This document shows, in pieces, positions 33,756 through 46,959 of a stretch of DNA of 64,000 bases. The notes beneath the pieces are model-generated. The model searched no databases and had not been told where the DNA came from. It was given only the letters and a program-made list of their open reading frames with translations. The first letter of the stretch is position 1; each line of letters begins with the position of its first letter. This DNA is from Smittia aterrima (lineage: Eukaryota; Arthropoda; Insecta; Diptera; Chironomidae), in NCBI GenBank assembly GCA_033063855.1, contig CP093831.1, positions 11,160,001-11,224,000 on the forward strand. Direction: 5' to 3'. Made by a program: the position numbers and the translations under genes.

Positions 33756-36028
33756 TTATTCAGTGTCGCCACCGACGCAACGTCGCTTATAATCGCTGAA
33801 GAAATATTTGTTGTGTTCCTTGGATACTTTAACAGCTTGCATTGTGTTGCTGGAGGGATATTCGTTCATTAGAATTGTCTTAAGGAGAAGAATCGATAAC
33901 TTACCTTGTTTTGTTTAAGACAATGCATCCGTTTTCAGTTTGAATATGAAGTGAATACAGTTTGGCCAATTCTAGAATCTTATCGTACTCCTGTATGTCA
34001 AATATCTTCATTTGCTTCTGTTGATCGTCTTGTAAGAATCTTTCGGATGAAATTAACTTTGAGTTTAAATTAATAAAAAAAGAAAAATCTCTTTTACCTC
34101 AAAAGGTCTTCATTAAAACTTGAAATAATTGAAAACCCCGGCCGTTCATCTCGAATTCGACGACAACCAGCGCGAATCTCTCGAACTTCTCCAACACCAA
34201 AATTATTTGGTGATGACAAGAAATGGTTTGACGTTTCACCAGACATTTCACTTTCAATTGGCTGCTTATGGTTGTAGGAGGCGGCAAAGCTACTTCCATA
34301 TCCGCCATCAGCAATGACTCCACTCGTCGTGCTACTGCTTCCGGGAATAAAACTATTTCCGATAGCGCCACCAATTATATTAATTGGATGTGACGTTTGC
34401 ATTTTACTCGATGGCACGTATGTGTTGTCGGGATCTTCCAAATCAATTGAGTTTGTGAATTGTGATGAGCTAATGTTGACTTGGAGAATTGGCGAATCTT
34501 CCTGTGGCTGCTCTTGAATATCATCGGCTGACATTAACGTGTCATCGTCCTGAATAATGTCAATTTGTGGCAGTTTGCCTGCTTTCTTGTTAGCTCTTTT
34601 GAACTCGTTCTTTGATGCGAAATTCACCATGACCTCGTGACCTGGCCAATCTGTTAGTTCATCATCTCCTTCATGATCGCTCTCGTTTGTTTCTTCCGTT
34701 TCACTGTCACTGCTGCTTAACGAACTTGAACTGAGAAAATCATTAATATTTCCACAGTCCATAAAGTTTCTATCGTCAAACTGTAACTTGAGACGTCTGC
34801 TCTGCTTATGTTTGCTATGAGTTGATGGAAAATGCTTTGTTTTCTTCTTAGCATCGAGTTTGTTCAAATTGTTGTTGCTTGATGGCAACGCTGACTCGAA
34901 ACTTCCGGATTTCTGTGCCATTTTTTGCAAGTGAAGTTTGCTATCGACAAGTGCCGGTGTTTCTGCTTCGGCAGCAATCGGAGGAGCTCTAAAAAGACTT
35001 AGACGATCATCAGCACGACTTCCGAACACAGATTGAAACACCAAAGGAGATGTCGTGTCGATTTGTTGACTACTTGTTGTTGTTTGTAATGGCATCATCA
35101 CAGTGAAATTAAAATTCATTTTCGTTTGAGAATCCTGTGAGATTTTCTCAATTTTTGAGATGATGCTCTTGTTCAAAGGTAATATCTTTTCAAGTGCGGG
35201 CCCTCTCGATGATTGTGTCATTGAAGAAGCTCGATTGCGACTTTTGTACTCTAAGTAAGATAGGCCACCGTCTTTTTGTGATAAAAATCCCCCTCTTTGC
35301 CGTGGAACGCTGTTCGAATGTTTGTACGACTCGTAATCAGCATAGCGTTCTCTATGTGGTCGTTTCCTTTTGCCGAAAAACAAGTTTGCTCTGCTGAAGT
35401 TTTCTTGGTTGTGCTTCATTACACGTTTCTTGACTGTTCCACTGCTGATTGGAAAGAGCGGATGTTGTCCAGTATGTGGAGTTGATGGAGTTGTTTCATA
35501 CTCAACTGCCATTCGCTTAAATTTTCGTTTACGACGAATGTTTGGCTTTGAGGGACTAAAGTTCTCGTTTAATGAGTCGGACTCAAAATTGCCGCTCTAA
35601 AAATGAGATATCAATAGTTAGACTTGTGTGAAGGGATTAGAAAGATTTCACTTACTAAATATGAAGTTTGACGAAGCTTGAATGCAAAAGCATAAGAATG
35701 ACGGTCGTCTGAATCGCTTAAGATCGAATTGCTGTTGCCTGCAACTCCTGTTGCATACTGATCGTTGTTGTTTGAATCGTTTGGAGCAATATTATGATCC
35801 GTGCTCGAACTGTCTTCTTCCGTAGGCTGAGGTGGAAATGCTGAAATATTCACAAATGTTAAGCATCGCTCAAAAGATTCTCCTTTTAAGAAACTTACGC
35901 AAATTTCCCGTGGATCTTGTTCTTCTTCTTAAACCCCAACGATTGCCTGATCCCCTTGAAGTTTCTTCAAGTGCAAGCGTCAAATCATGCGAAAATTGAT
36001 CGAAACTCATATTTTTGTCGACTTGCAT
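33756..36028 (-). CDS. GPATCH2-like nuclear protein without a G-patch
   Basis: Predicted disordered nuclear protein of 680 aa; exons 36028-35899, 35840-35656, 35596-34098, 34039-33905, 33849-33756. The N-terminus (FSHDLTLALEETSRG..RWGLRRR) matches the start of GPATCH2/GPATCH2L. The basic block RRKRKFKRMAVE and the acidic SSSSLSSSDSETEE..DDELTDWPG are also shared. No G-patch glycine motif exists. Instead the C-terminus, after RRIRDERPGF, has about 70 residues (QEYDKILELAKLYSLHIQ, TMQAVKV, FSDYKRRC) resembling an R3H fold that lacks the name-giving Arg/His. Function is unknown; family membership is my inference from these blocks. Confidence 0.75.
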
Positions 36029-37490
36029 AGTTAGGAGTTAAAAAGTTTAGAGACTCATCGTCATCCGCGGAGCTCTCTAAAGAAAACGAACGAGATTAAG
36101 AAGGTAAAAGTTCACTGCATTGTTCATAAAAAGTTTTGCAAAATTTTTCTTTGTTATCACAATGTTTTGTTAATGGTTGACAATTGCGTAATGCTTCGGG
36201 TGATGCAAGATAACAGCACAAAGTTCAACAGCATTCGAAGCCTTGACTCGGGCGATTTTTCCCCAATCGGAGATTAAACTTTTTGTAAAGTACGTCACTT
36301 AAAATTCTGCTCGATATCTTCATTTATTTCTTTATTTTTGTGTGTCAAGACGTCGATGCAATTGCAAATGAACAGGTAACTAAAGCTTGGTATTCTAAGA
36401 CCTCAACATTGTAGTTAAATTTAAAGAACTTTTATCACCTTGAAAATCAATTTGCTCACGTTTAATAATTTCTAAAAGTTGAAGACTTCACTTTAATCAC
36501 TTTACAATATTTCCAATGAACTTGAAATCTTTGAAATCAATGGCAAAGTTAAATGAATCAAAGAATCATGGAATTGATTAGATTTATTTGTTTGACTCTC
36601 TCAAAAGACAAGTTTCAATAATTCAGTTTCTTGCTAGTTCCAAATTGGGGTGAGTTCGTTAATGACGTTCGTGTTCCTAATCAATTTCTCTTATCAATTT
36701 ATTCTTTTTCTTCTGTCAAGTAAAGTTGCGTTCAATATTAAAAAATCTGAAATAAAAATTGTTGACGGAATTTATAAATTCTCCCGAGGATTCCAAGAAA
36801 AATGAAATTCAATGAAGTTTTGTCGGATCGTCAAGCTTTCAAGCGCTTTTGTTGAAATATCGCGTGATAGAGAAACTTCGATACGTTGATCCAGAACAAA
36901 CTGAAAAATGAAATTGTTTCAATGAAAATTCATGAGAAATGAAAACTTTCAAGAATTTCCCATTACGACAGTTAAAAAACTTATTTATTGCTCAATTGCC
37001 TCTGACCGGCAACGTTCTATCAATATTTTTGCTAACTTTATTCTTTTAATTTATCGCTAGACTTTTATTATTTCGATTTTAAAAAAAGTTTCAGTTGTCG
37101 GTATTTTCTATAAAGTACAATCAGCAATTTGATTGTTATCAAAATCTCTCAATTTACCAGATAAAAAAACTTTATTGTGTCTGTTCCTGTAATGTGTGAT
37201 GAAGTAGTAAGATAAATTATCAGTGATCTACTAATCTAAATCTCTTACACAATGACTATATTTAAGTATTCAATATTATCTAGTTGAATATTGCTGATAT
37301 TGTTTTAACAAAATTGCAATTCATCTTAGCAAGTTTATCCACCAAAAATTCTAAAGTTGATGCGAATAAAAATTGGTTTCTAATGGACACACACATAATC
37401 TCGACTTGAATTTAAATTGACAATACAGTCTTTCCTTAAGATCTTACATTTAAATATTGTTTGGTCTAAGCATTCTAGTTATTTTATCAA
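36029..37490. other. GPATCH2-like promoter and Sik2 3' UTR
   Basis: Very AT-rich with no coding signal. Both flanking genes are on the minus strand, so this is Sik2 3' UTR followed by the promoter/5' UTR of the GPATCH2-like gene. Confidence 0.5.
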
Positions 37491-40400
37491 TTAAATTGAC
37501 TCCATTTGCTCCTCGATTATTGGAGGCGACACTGAAGGCTGTGGATTCCAGTTTGTAGCGAACAGCGTGTTCGATGATGCTTGATTCTGAATAAAGGTTT
37601 GAATATTATTGAATTGAAAATTCAAAAGATATTTGAGGATAATCACCTGACATAACTGCTGATGAAATGCTTCGTGCGTAGCAACGACTTCACTGATGTG
37701 ACAAGCTCCAATGTTCGGTAAATTATTCCATGTGCCATTCTCTGTTGCTTGCAGTTGTGGTGAGAGTGCTGGCGACTTCAAATGAGTCGTTTTCAAAAGG
37801 TGCGATGGGTTGAGACCAGGAGCATCTGGATTCTCGACAATTTGTTGAAAAGCCAACAGATCTTCAGACTCTTTCTCGCTAAGAGGGAAAGGAAGTGGTG
37901 GCAAAACTTGTTGGTTTTGAGCCATTTTATAACTTTGCTGTCGTAACATTTGTCGTCGACTTAGAGAAGCTTCCATTGCACCTTGCTTTTGCAAGATCTG
38001 TCGTTTCTGTTGAAGAAGTCGATGTTGCATCAGTTGCTGCTGTAGAGGCGGCTTTGACATCCCTTGTTGATCTCCACCTTTGACATTTGATAGAAATTTG
38101 CATCCGTTCAACTCAGCATTCTCATTTAGTTCATTCTTCATCATGCCAACGTAATTTGAAATGTCTAACGAAATTCCACTAACAGACTTCATGTACATGT
38201 CTTCATATTTATAACCGCATTGCAAAAGAATGGCATTGTGATCACTATTAGCTGCTGCTCTAATTGGTGTTACATGGAACTGACTGTGCTCTCTTTGTCG
38301 AACATTTAATTCTTCTTGTGGGACGTGTGACTGGTATTGTGATGACAGTGATGCTGCTTCTTGTTGTAACAAGTGCAATTCTAAGAATCCTTTAGCTTTG
38401 CATGCTTCATGCAATCGTTGACTGTTAAAAGCGATGGAATTCATGGAATTGTCTGCTTGGTTTAGAATTCCTTGTGCTACTAAACCGTCACTAGCGCGAC
38501 GGCCTAAACGAAAATCCACAGGTGAGCGTGTAACAGCTCGGCAGGTTGGATTTCCCATTGGATTGTTGCGCAAAAATGAACACGGTGTCTTACCAGATAA
38601 CGAGACATAGACACAGGGATGATTGGACGATGTCGATGTGATGGGATGATGTGAAACTAGAATGTGATTAATATTCAACTCAAACTATCAAGCACACACT
38701 TTTCTCATTCTGTTTTTTGTGAGAGAAAAAAAAATGTCAACCTACCATCATCCTTGTTTTCGCATTCATTAGGATTTCCACTCGCACACGACGGCAAACT
38801 GCTCGCGAGCTCACTGCAATCTGATAAATTTAGGTCGAGACTCTCAAAAGTTGAAAAATTACTTCGAGATGAGTCGCAACTTAAGTTTTGACTCAAACTC
38901 TTGGACGCAAAGTTTGTTACAACGCCACTTGACGAGCTTGAACTTGCATAAGAGTTTAATCGTTGAATTGCTGATGCGATTGTTGCTGGCGTTATGTTCT
39001 CATCCATTTCTGAAAAAGTTAATTTGTTAGTCAAGAGATGAGATGCTGAGTTTTCAAATATTTACCTCCATGATCAGTATCGCAGCCTTCGTCAGTGCTT
39101 GAGCTGTATTGTTGAGTGATATGATTATGCCTTGGCTGAAAGCTTTCGTTGTTCTCTTGTTGCTGCATGTACTGATAAGTTTGCAAATTATTCATGTAAT
39201 CCTTGAAAGGCGGAACCATTTTCATTGGATCATTTGAGCTGACAGGCCTTTCTCGACCATTGTTGTCCAAGGAATGACGAACTGTCACGCAATTTTGTTG
39301 ATGATTAGGTTGTAATATTAGACGAGGCGCCGCATCTTGTCGTGAAGGATTCTGATGAATTGGAAAATATTTGAATGAGCCACAATGTTTGTGTCTTGTT
39401 GTGTAGGACAAAGATGGGGGAAGAACAATAAACAAAGAAATAAAGGGCGAACTTAAGCTTACGTAAAAGATATTTAAGTTTATGACAGTTACAGGCTTTA
39501 TTCGTGATTATTCAAAAATAAAACTAAATTAATTAAATCAGTCTTTGACAGCAAAAAAGAAATAAGTTTAAAAGAAAAATACGGTTCGGGAGAAATCAAC
39601 AAAAGTTAATTACGTCAGTTTGAGGCAACGGCAGTGGACTCTGCTGCAACGTTTGAAAGAGGCGAGCTGCCTCAGCTGACATGTGAAATGGAGAGAAGTT
39701 TGGTGGATTTGATTTCGAATCAAAGCTGCTCGATGATGTCAAAATTCTTTGCTGATGGTTGAACGAGCTTGGATTCAGCGTTTGCGGTGATGTTTCAAAA
39801 GTAGTTTGTTGCGGAATTTGAACGGTTGATGATTCAACTTGATTGCGAGTTGTATCAACAACTGCGATAGCCTATTGGGAGGAAATTCAGTGTCGCAAAT
39901 AAGCTTTATGGTTGATTGCTTTAATTGTTTTCTTCGCAAACTCACTTGTTGCAGCAAGCGACGACAATCTTCAGAGCTCTGCTTAATGATTCGTTGATCT
40001 AGTCCACCAGAGAGAAATCGATTTGATCCGGTGCGCGATACGCTCAGCAAAGGCGTAGAATCTCGTTGACCTAATGACGACAGCAGATTAGTGCTTGGAG
40101 CCAAATTGTTGCATGTGCTGCCCAAAAACGCCGAACTATTTTCTCTCTCACGAGAAGAAAATGACGACGTTGTGTAGCCCGAATTGTTGTTTAACGACGA
40201 AACGTCTTTAGTACCCGAAGATAAAAATTGTTCTCTTATGCTCGTATCGCGTAAGATCATTGAGGGCATTGGCGTCTGCATCATGTTTGACAAAGCCTCC
40301 GAGCTGTGATTATTGGAACCTTGATGTCGTGGTGATAGCGGTTCAGATCTAATTCAATGAGTTATGATCAAATCAAGCCTATAACCTTTAATTGAATACA

Positions 40401-42846
40401 AACCTTTGGTGCACATTATTGCCCAAACCCAATTTTCGCATCGCTTGCTCAGCAATTGTACTCGGTCGTCTCCTCTGAGATTCGACTGACGCGTGTTTGG
40501 GTGTTGCGTTAAGCGGATTCACATTATCTTTATTTTTTAGTCGCTCCAAGAGCAACAAATAGAAGGCTGTGTAATGATCATAGCTGTTGGTCTGATAGAA
40601 AAAAAAAATTAATTGATTATCGATTTTTTAATTAAAAATAAATTGACGAACTCACTTTTAGACTTTCACGAGTTCTTGATGCATCGATACCCAAATTTTG
40701 CATTATTCTTAAAATTTGATCATTTGGCTCAGAAGCGGCTGTCCCGCAAATTCCATTGGGAATTGAGTTCAATGGCGGCATGTCAATTTCAAGCATTGGC
40801 TCAACCATCATCCAACGATGTCTCTTAATCTGATCGATTGAAATTCTCTTGCAAGGTTGAAGAACCAACATTTTACGAATAAGATTTTCGCAATCTGTAA
40901 TTTACGAGTCACAATCAATTGAATAATCAAAAGCTTAAAAATTGATTTATACCTGAACTCATAAAGAATGGAATTCGGAATCTTCCTGATAAAACTCTAT
41001 CACGCAGAGATTGTAGCGTTGAGCCGTCGAATGGCAGTGCTCCGCAAACCAGCACGTAGAGAACAACTCCTAGCGACTTTAAAATAGTTTTCATAAAATA
41101 AATGTTTAAATATTATTATTTTTTATTTACCCAAATATCAATTTCTGGACCAGTATACTTCTTTCCTTCGAATACTTCAGGAGCTGCATATGGCGGCGAG
41201 CCACACCACGTCGATAAAAGTTCGCCTGCTGTGTAAAAGTTGCTAAATCCGAAGTCTGCAATTTTTATGTTTAAATTTGAATCCAATAAAAGATTCTCAG
41301 CCTGTAAAAATAGAATTCAGTTTAGCAACAAGCGAAATTTTCTTAAATTTCTCATCAAAATCTACCTTCAAATCTCTGTGAACGATGTTCCTATGGTGAC
41401 AGTATTCAACTGCCGACAAAATCTGCCAAAACTTTCGTCGCGCTGCTCTCTCATTTAGTCTACCATACTTCGCGATATAATCTATGACGACAATAAAAAT
41501 CAATAAAATAGGAATTGCCGATGAAAGCTCATTTGAAGCTCACCGAATATTTCGCCCTGACTAGCAAATTCTGATACGATGTAGATCATACTTTGACTCT
41601 CCATTACCTGCAAAGTTTAAATGTGAATAGAATCAAAACGTTTTCGTGGTAGGCGAAAAGAAATGTTTTTTGATCAATATTCGTTCATGATTTCCCTTGG
41701 TATTGCATCACGATATAGTGGAGAAGAGAGAGTGTTCTCTATAAGTTTTATGTTTTTTTTTCTCCATCACTTGCCTCGTCTGAATATTCACATGACGTCA
41801 ATCACTTGATATTCAGAGAACCGCGAGACATGGCACGAAAATCATTCGCTGATAAGCGCATTAGATTTCATTGAAATCATTTCAGGTTGCGGGAGTGAAA
41901 ATAATTTTTTTTTTCTGGTCGAAAATCTTTACAAATTCAAGCCTAGTTACCTGATACAATTTGATGATGTGTGGGTGGTCTAGTCGCTTCATGATTTCGA
42001 CTTCTCTGTAGACCTTTTGCAAATTGCCGGCATCTAATTGGCTCTTATCGATAATCTTAATTGCAACCTGTAATCGAGTGACAAGATAAATTAGCGAGGA
42101 GATGGATAAGTGGATTTCAAAAGAAATAATTTGAGAACGTGGCTTCGCTTTGACGCGGTCGAGCTTCTGGAAAAGTACAAAATGTGTTGACGTCTAAGCT
42201 CCGTAAAAAGTCATCAAGTGAAATCTTTTTGGTCTGTTTATCTAATATCAAGACGGCTTTTATTTTATTACTTTTCATCGCGCGTCAATGTGTCCCCGAC
42301 CTTTGCAATTAAATCGAGATAACTTTTATGTTTGCATGGGAAAATTTAGCGTGACAGAAATATTTTTAGATTCTTTCTGTTTTCTCGCTTTGACGTCACT
42401 GAGTCAATACATGTGGAGACCAACTAAATTATTATTGTTGATAACCGAAATTCACGTAACGCAATGTTTTGCTTTTATTCACATTTCAGTTTGAATTGTT
42501 TGTCTTACAATCTAATTGCGCAAAGTAAACTTACCTCATTCTTAGTAACTCGATGTCGGGCTAATTTCACAACTGCGAAATTTCCCTTTCCGATCGTTTT
42601 TTCGATTTCATAAAATCCAACGCGAATTGGGACTTTCGATTTGGAATTGATCGATGAATTTGAGTGAATAGCATTTGCACTGCCATTCGTATTTTCATTT
42701 CTTAGAATCGATTCTCCATTTGACAAAATCGATCCAGATTGAGTTGGTACGGGAGATGGGGTTGATGACGTTGCCGACGGCGGTGGGGAAAGGTTTCGGG
42801 TGGACATTGTAGTGCCGTTTGATAAAACTGTGTCACGCTTCACCAT
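37491..42846 (-). CDS. Sik2: salt-inducible kinase Sik2
   Basis: AMPK-related kinase activated by LKB1, which phosphorylates CRTC (CREB coactivator) and HDAC4. Fourteen exons (42846-42535, 42067-41951, 41607-41544, 41481-41366, 41301-41131, 41076-40953, 40894-40656, 40591-40404, 40348-39946, 39871-39614, 39351-39066, 39009-38746, 38656-37647, 37586-37491) give 1,215 aa. After a 75-residue Ser/Asn-rich start, the kinase reads IGKGNFAVVKLARHRVTK, HRDLKAEN, IADFGFSNF, the T-loop LLSTWCGSPPYAAPE and GALPFDG. A UBA-like segment (NDQILRIMQNLGIDASRT) and the basophilic RRRPSTIAEQ site follow, then a long Gln/Ser-rich tail. The last 60-nt intron is in frame and lacks stops. Introns 1 and 2 each hold a perfect CRE. 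Confidence 0.95.
41793..41800 (+). promoter_or_regulatory. consensus CRE in Sik2 intron 2
   Basis: TGACGTCA, the full palindromic CREB site, about 190 bp before exon 3 in the sense of the gene. Confidence 0.6.
42391..42406 (+). promoter_or_regulatory. overlapping CRE and AP-1 sites in Sik2 intron 1
   Basis: TGACGTCACTGAGTCA joins a full CRE (42391-42398) and an AP-1 site TGAGTCA (42400-42406) separated by one base, 130 bp downstream of exon 1 in gene sense. Confidence 0.65.
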
Positions 42847-45094
42847 TTACTCAGAATTTTCAAGTTCTGTTGTCTAAACAGACATTGCCGTTTCATTGAA
42901 CACTTCACTGAAATCTTTTCGTGCACGAAACTTTCACTAATTAAAGAAGGTTTAGGTGGAAACTTTTTATTTTTTCGTTAAATCCCAATAAGCATGTTGT
43001 TGCTGTTTATTATCAAGGCTGAAATGAAAAAATCATAAATTAATCAACGAACAGAAGAAATGAACAACTTGACAGAAATCAAAGTCTTTAGATCTTATGA
43101 AACATTCATAACGGAATGCTCGTGCGTAAGTTCGATATCGTTTCTTCCACGCTTGGAGATACGCAGCGTTAATCTACGTTTAATCAAAAAGCCAAAGCTC
43201 GATCGGTTGGGCGTAGCGTTCTAGAATTTATTCGCTCACTTTTCCAAGTGTTTTCTTTTTCGTTTGAGAGAAAAACTTTTTGATGACGCAAATGATCTGC
43301 TTTGAGCTTAATTTTTGTTTGAGACTCGGAAAGATAATTTTTTTTTTCGTCATCTTGAATGAGACAAGAAAGTTTGTGCTTCACACGAGTGTACGTCGTT
43401 CGTTATTCTCTCTTCGCTTCCTGATTATTTACTTCTATAAACTTGAAAATTACGGTCTATTAATAACTGAGCAGAATTAAGTTATTTTTGAAGCGACGTC
43501 GAGACAGTCGTGAGTTTTCATTATCTCGGTTTGTAATGACGCTCGCTCGCTCATGTAGCGCCGAACGTCAGCAGGTTGATTGATAAATTCTTTTTTCTTT
43601 TTCTTTTACATTTATCATCGAAAAGAAATTTTCTGTTTTCGTCGCTACAACAATTTCCTTTCTTTTCAAATAAATCAGTGGAACTTTTCTATCAATCAAT
43701 TTATTTAATCTCAAATCTTTCGAGAGCATCCGTAAACATCGTGATTTTTGCTTTGTTCAAAATCCACTTTTTTTTCTTTGTAAGTTTATTTGCATAAAGC
43801 TCGCACGTCAAACTTTCACAAGACTTTAAAGGACTTGCTCCAAATGTTATCAGCACAAACAACACTTTTTATCATTTTACAACCGCGATGATAATTGACT
43901 TTTAATTTTAATCGCAATAGGTTTTCCCATGATTTTGTTTAATTTTTCATGTGCAGATCCATGTCCATTACACAATAATGAGCGCGGATAATAGAAAAAA
44001 ATTCGAACGTGGAGAAGTTATTGATTTTTTATGATTCACACTAAGAAAAGATTTACAAAGTCTTGTATTTGACTTGTTATTTTGAATAACTCCCGTCTAA
44101 AGTTCAGACGAGACGGAGCACTTGTCAGAAGTCTCTGCAGTTTCACAGATTTTATCTTAAGCGATTTTTGATTTGATTCAACTTTTTTCATTTGTCGATA
44201 AATTTTTTCACATTTTTCTCTTTGCTTACTTTTTTTTTGTATAAAATGAACGCGATATCAATTTTTCGACGGACTTAAATTGACTTATTCTATATTTGAT
44301 TGTTTAAAACATGATGGTTTCCACAAATAAAAACTGAAGTGGAAATTTTCTCCACCAGAGCGAAATTTGCTAGGTGGTTGTTTCAGTATCTGCACTGAAT
44401 ACAAACTAATCAATGTTCAACTCTGATGCTAAAGCGAGAACGAAAAATTTCCATTTTCACGGTTGTGTGGGAAAATTTGTAAGCGACTCGCTCATATTCT
44501 CATTATATTTCTCGCAGATGCAATGAATTCGTTGGCGATTCTCTCTCTAGTTTCACGCCGGCAGTTGTATACCCAAAGAGATACACAAAGAGAACTCAAA
44601 GACGTAGATATACATTTCAGTGTGTATATGCCCTCGGTTTGACGTAAGCAGCATTAGAGAAATTGTTGCTGGAAAAGCCGATTTTCTTTGCACGAGTACA
44701 AATACATTCAAACAAATGTTTCTCTCAGAGAATTTTCAATTGCGTCATAGCAATCAATGTTCGGCAAGAAATTTTTCGGTAATTTATCAATTTGGGAAAG
44801 TGTATAACCTTTCCTCTTATAACTTTGCTCATGTTTTCGCGTGTCGGAGGAACTTTCGTATTGATCTAACGGCGAATTGCGTCAGTGGCATCTCTCACAC
44901 GGTCAATGTCATCGGCCTTTAAAAATTAAAACGTAAAGACTGATGGAAAGAGAACTTATCGTAGAACAAAAAGAATCAATATTCTCTGTTTCTGATTATT
45001 TTTATTTTTTACGAAAAGATTTCAAACTTATTCCTCGACATCATCGTAACGAGAAATGAAATAAAAAGCAGCTTACAAGGGAATTATTGTTGAC
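42847..45094. other. Sik2 upstream region and Rpt3 3' UTR
   Basis: 2.2 kb without a supported gene. The Sik2 5' UTR and promoter must be here. Pyrimidine-rich stretches occur near 43570-43660. The frame at 44620-44922 has no domain. Confidence 0.5.
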
Positions 45095-46601
45095 TTATTT
45101 GTAGAACTCATGTTCCTGTTCATCCTTTTTGATATTGTTCTTGTAACCTTTCTCGAAGTCCTTTGCTAAGACGATATAGCGATTCTCACGGACAGCGTGC
45201 ATTCCAGCTTCTTGACAAATTGCGTTGATGTCTGCTCCCGAGATTTTATCTGGACGAGCAACGTAGTCTTCCAAGTCAACGTCCTCTGAGAGGTTCATTC
45301 GTGAAGTGATTGTTGAGAACACTAGACGTTTTTGTCGACGATCGGGAAGTGGGAATTCAATCTTACGATCCAATCGACCAGGACGAAGAAGAGCTTGAAA
45401 ATGAAGAGATATGTAAATATTTGTTTAATTTGTATTCTGCAGTAAAATTACCTGGATCCAATGTATCGGCACGATTTGTGGCCATAATGACTTTGACGTT
45501 CGTTGTTTGATCGAAACCGTCCATTTGATTCAACAACTCCAATAAAATACGCTGAACTTCACGATCAGCTCCAGTCTGAGCATCAAAACGTTTTGTGGCA
45601 ATTGCGTCGATTTCATCAATGAAGATGATTGCAGGTGAATTCTCCTTTGCGAGACGGAAAACATCACGAACCATGCGAGGACCTTCTCCAAGATATTTCT
45701 GAACGAATTCTGAACCAACAACGCGAATGAACGAAGCAGTTGTATGATGAGCAACAGCTTTAGCAAGCATAGTCTTTCCACATCCGGGCTAAAAGAGAAA
45801 ATCATTTAAAATACTGGCGTTAAATCAGATTATCTTTACTTACTGGTCCATACATCAAAACACCGCGAGGTGGATCGATACCGATTTGTTTATATAACTC
45901 GAAGTGAGTCAGTGGAAGCTCGACAGCTTCACGGATTTCCTGCTTTTGCATGTCCATTCCTCCGATATCCGCATACTGAACGTCAGGCTTTTCATCTGGC
46001 TGCAACATTGAAATAGAACTGTCTGCTTCTGGTGGCAATACATCGACTAAAGCGTTGCTGTGTTTGTGTAATGCAACACTGGCCGATGGTTTCAACAACT
46101 CGCGATCAATAGTCGAGAGGATTCTAACGTAATAGTTGGATCCAGTGGTCGATCCAACGATTCCGGTGTTCTGATCAACTGCTTCCAAGAACTGTCCGAT
46201 GACGAGAGGAACAGACTGGATGCGCTTAACTTCTTCTTGTGCATGAAGATATTCCTTTTTCAAATTACGCTGCTCATCTTTGATGTATTCTTCTTGAACC
46301 TCAAGGAACTCCAGCTGCTTTTGCAATTTCTAAAATTATATTGAGAAATTTAAGATTTTTTTAACTATTTGAATATTGGCTTGACTTACCTTGTATTTTG
46401 TGTAAAGATCTTCAACATCGAGCTCATCCAAAGAGGCAGCAGGATCTTTCATTGGTTTAAAGGAATCAGCAACTTCCTCCTAAAAAATATTTTTAACAAA
46501 TTTCGCAGAGTTAGTTTTGAAATCCAACTTTCTTGAAGCTCAAGTGAATGAACAATCGTTTGTCTTACCTTATCTGGTATAATTGCGTCGATTTCAGCCA
46601 T
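45095..46601 (-). CDS. Rpt3: 26S proteasome AAA-ATPase Rpt3 (PSMC4, S6B)
   Basis: One of six base ATPases that unfold substrates into the 20S core. Exons 46601-46569, 46479-46390, 46329-45844, 45788-45452, 45393-45095 give 414 aa. An N-terminal coiled coil precedes the OB domain (QFLEAVDQNTGIVGSTTGSNYYVRILS). Walker A is GPPGCGKT, split by intron 3, and Walker B is IIFIDEIDA. The arginine-finger SRH region is [20 protein letters not shown]. The tail ends in FYK, the HbYX motif that opens the 20S gate. Confidence 0.98.
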
Positions 46602-46959
46602 ATTTCCTAAGATTTAGCACGAAAACTTTTGTGTAACTTTGTGTTTTGCAGAGTCACGAATGATTTTACAACTCTGAACGCGCTCGTAGATGTTCATCGA
46701 TTACGTAGCTAAAATATCAAAAATTATATCTGACTTAAAGAGTAATTTCTATTAGAGAATTAATGGATTATCTAAATTGAAAGTCCTCCTTAATGTTTCT
46801 TAGTTATTCTTGTTTATTCCTTGCATTTCTGTTTGATCCCCCTAAGCGAAGAACGTAACAGTGAACAAAGCTGCAAAACACTTTTCTGAACGCACACTAG
46901 CGGTTCGAAGGAAAATAAATTTAGCTTGTCATTTTGTGTTGTGAATTTGGGAAGTAAAG
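46602..46959. other. divergent promoter region of Rpt3 and cathepsin D
   Basis: 358 bp between the two start codons, no clear TATA box, no other gene. Confidence 0.5.

Noticed and set aside
44620..44922. 100-codon plus-strand frame between Sik2 and Rpt3
   Set aside because: No domain, no splice partners and ordinary AT-rich composition; treated as chance.
46850..46925. tRNA-like GGTTCGAA segment upstream of cathepsin D
   Set aside because: Only the B-box-like core is present. No A box or cloverleaf can be drawn around it.
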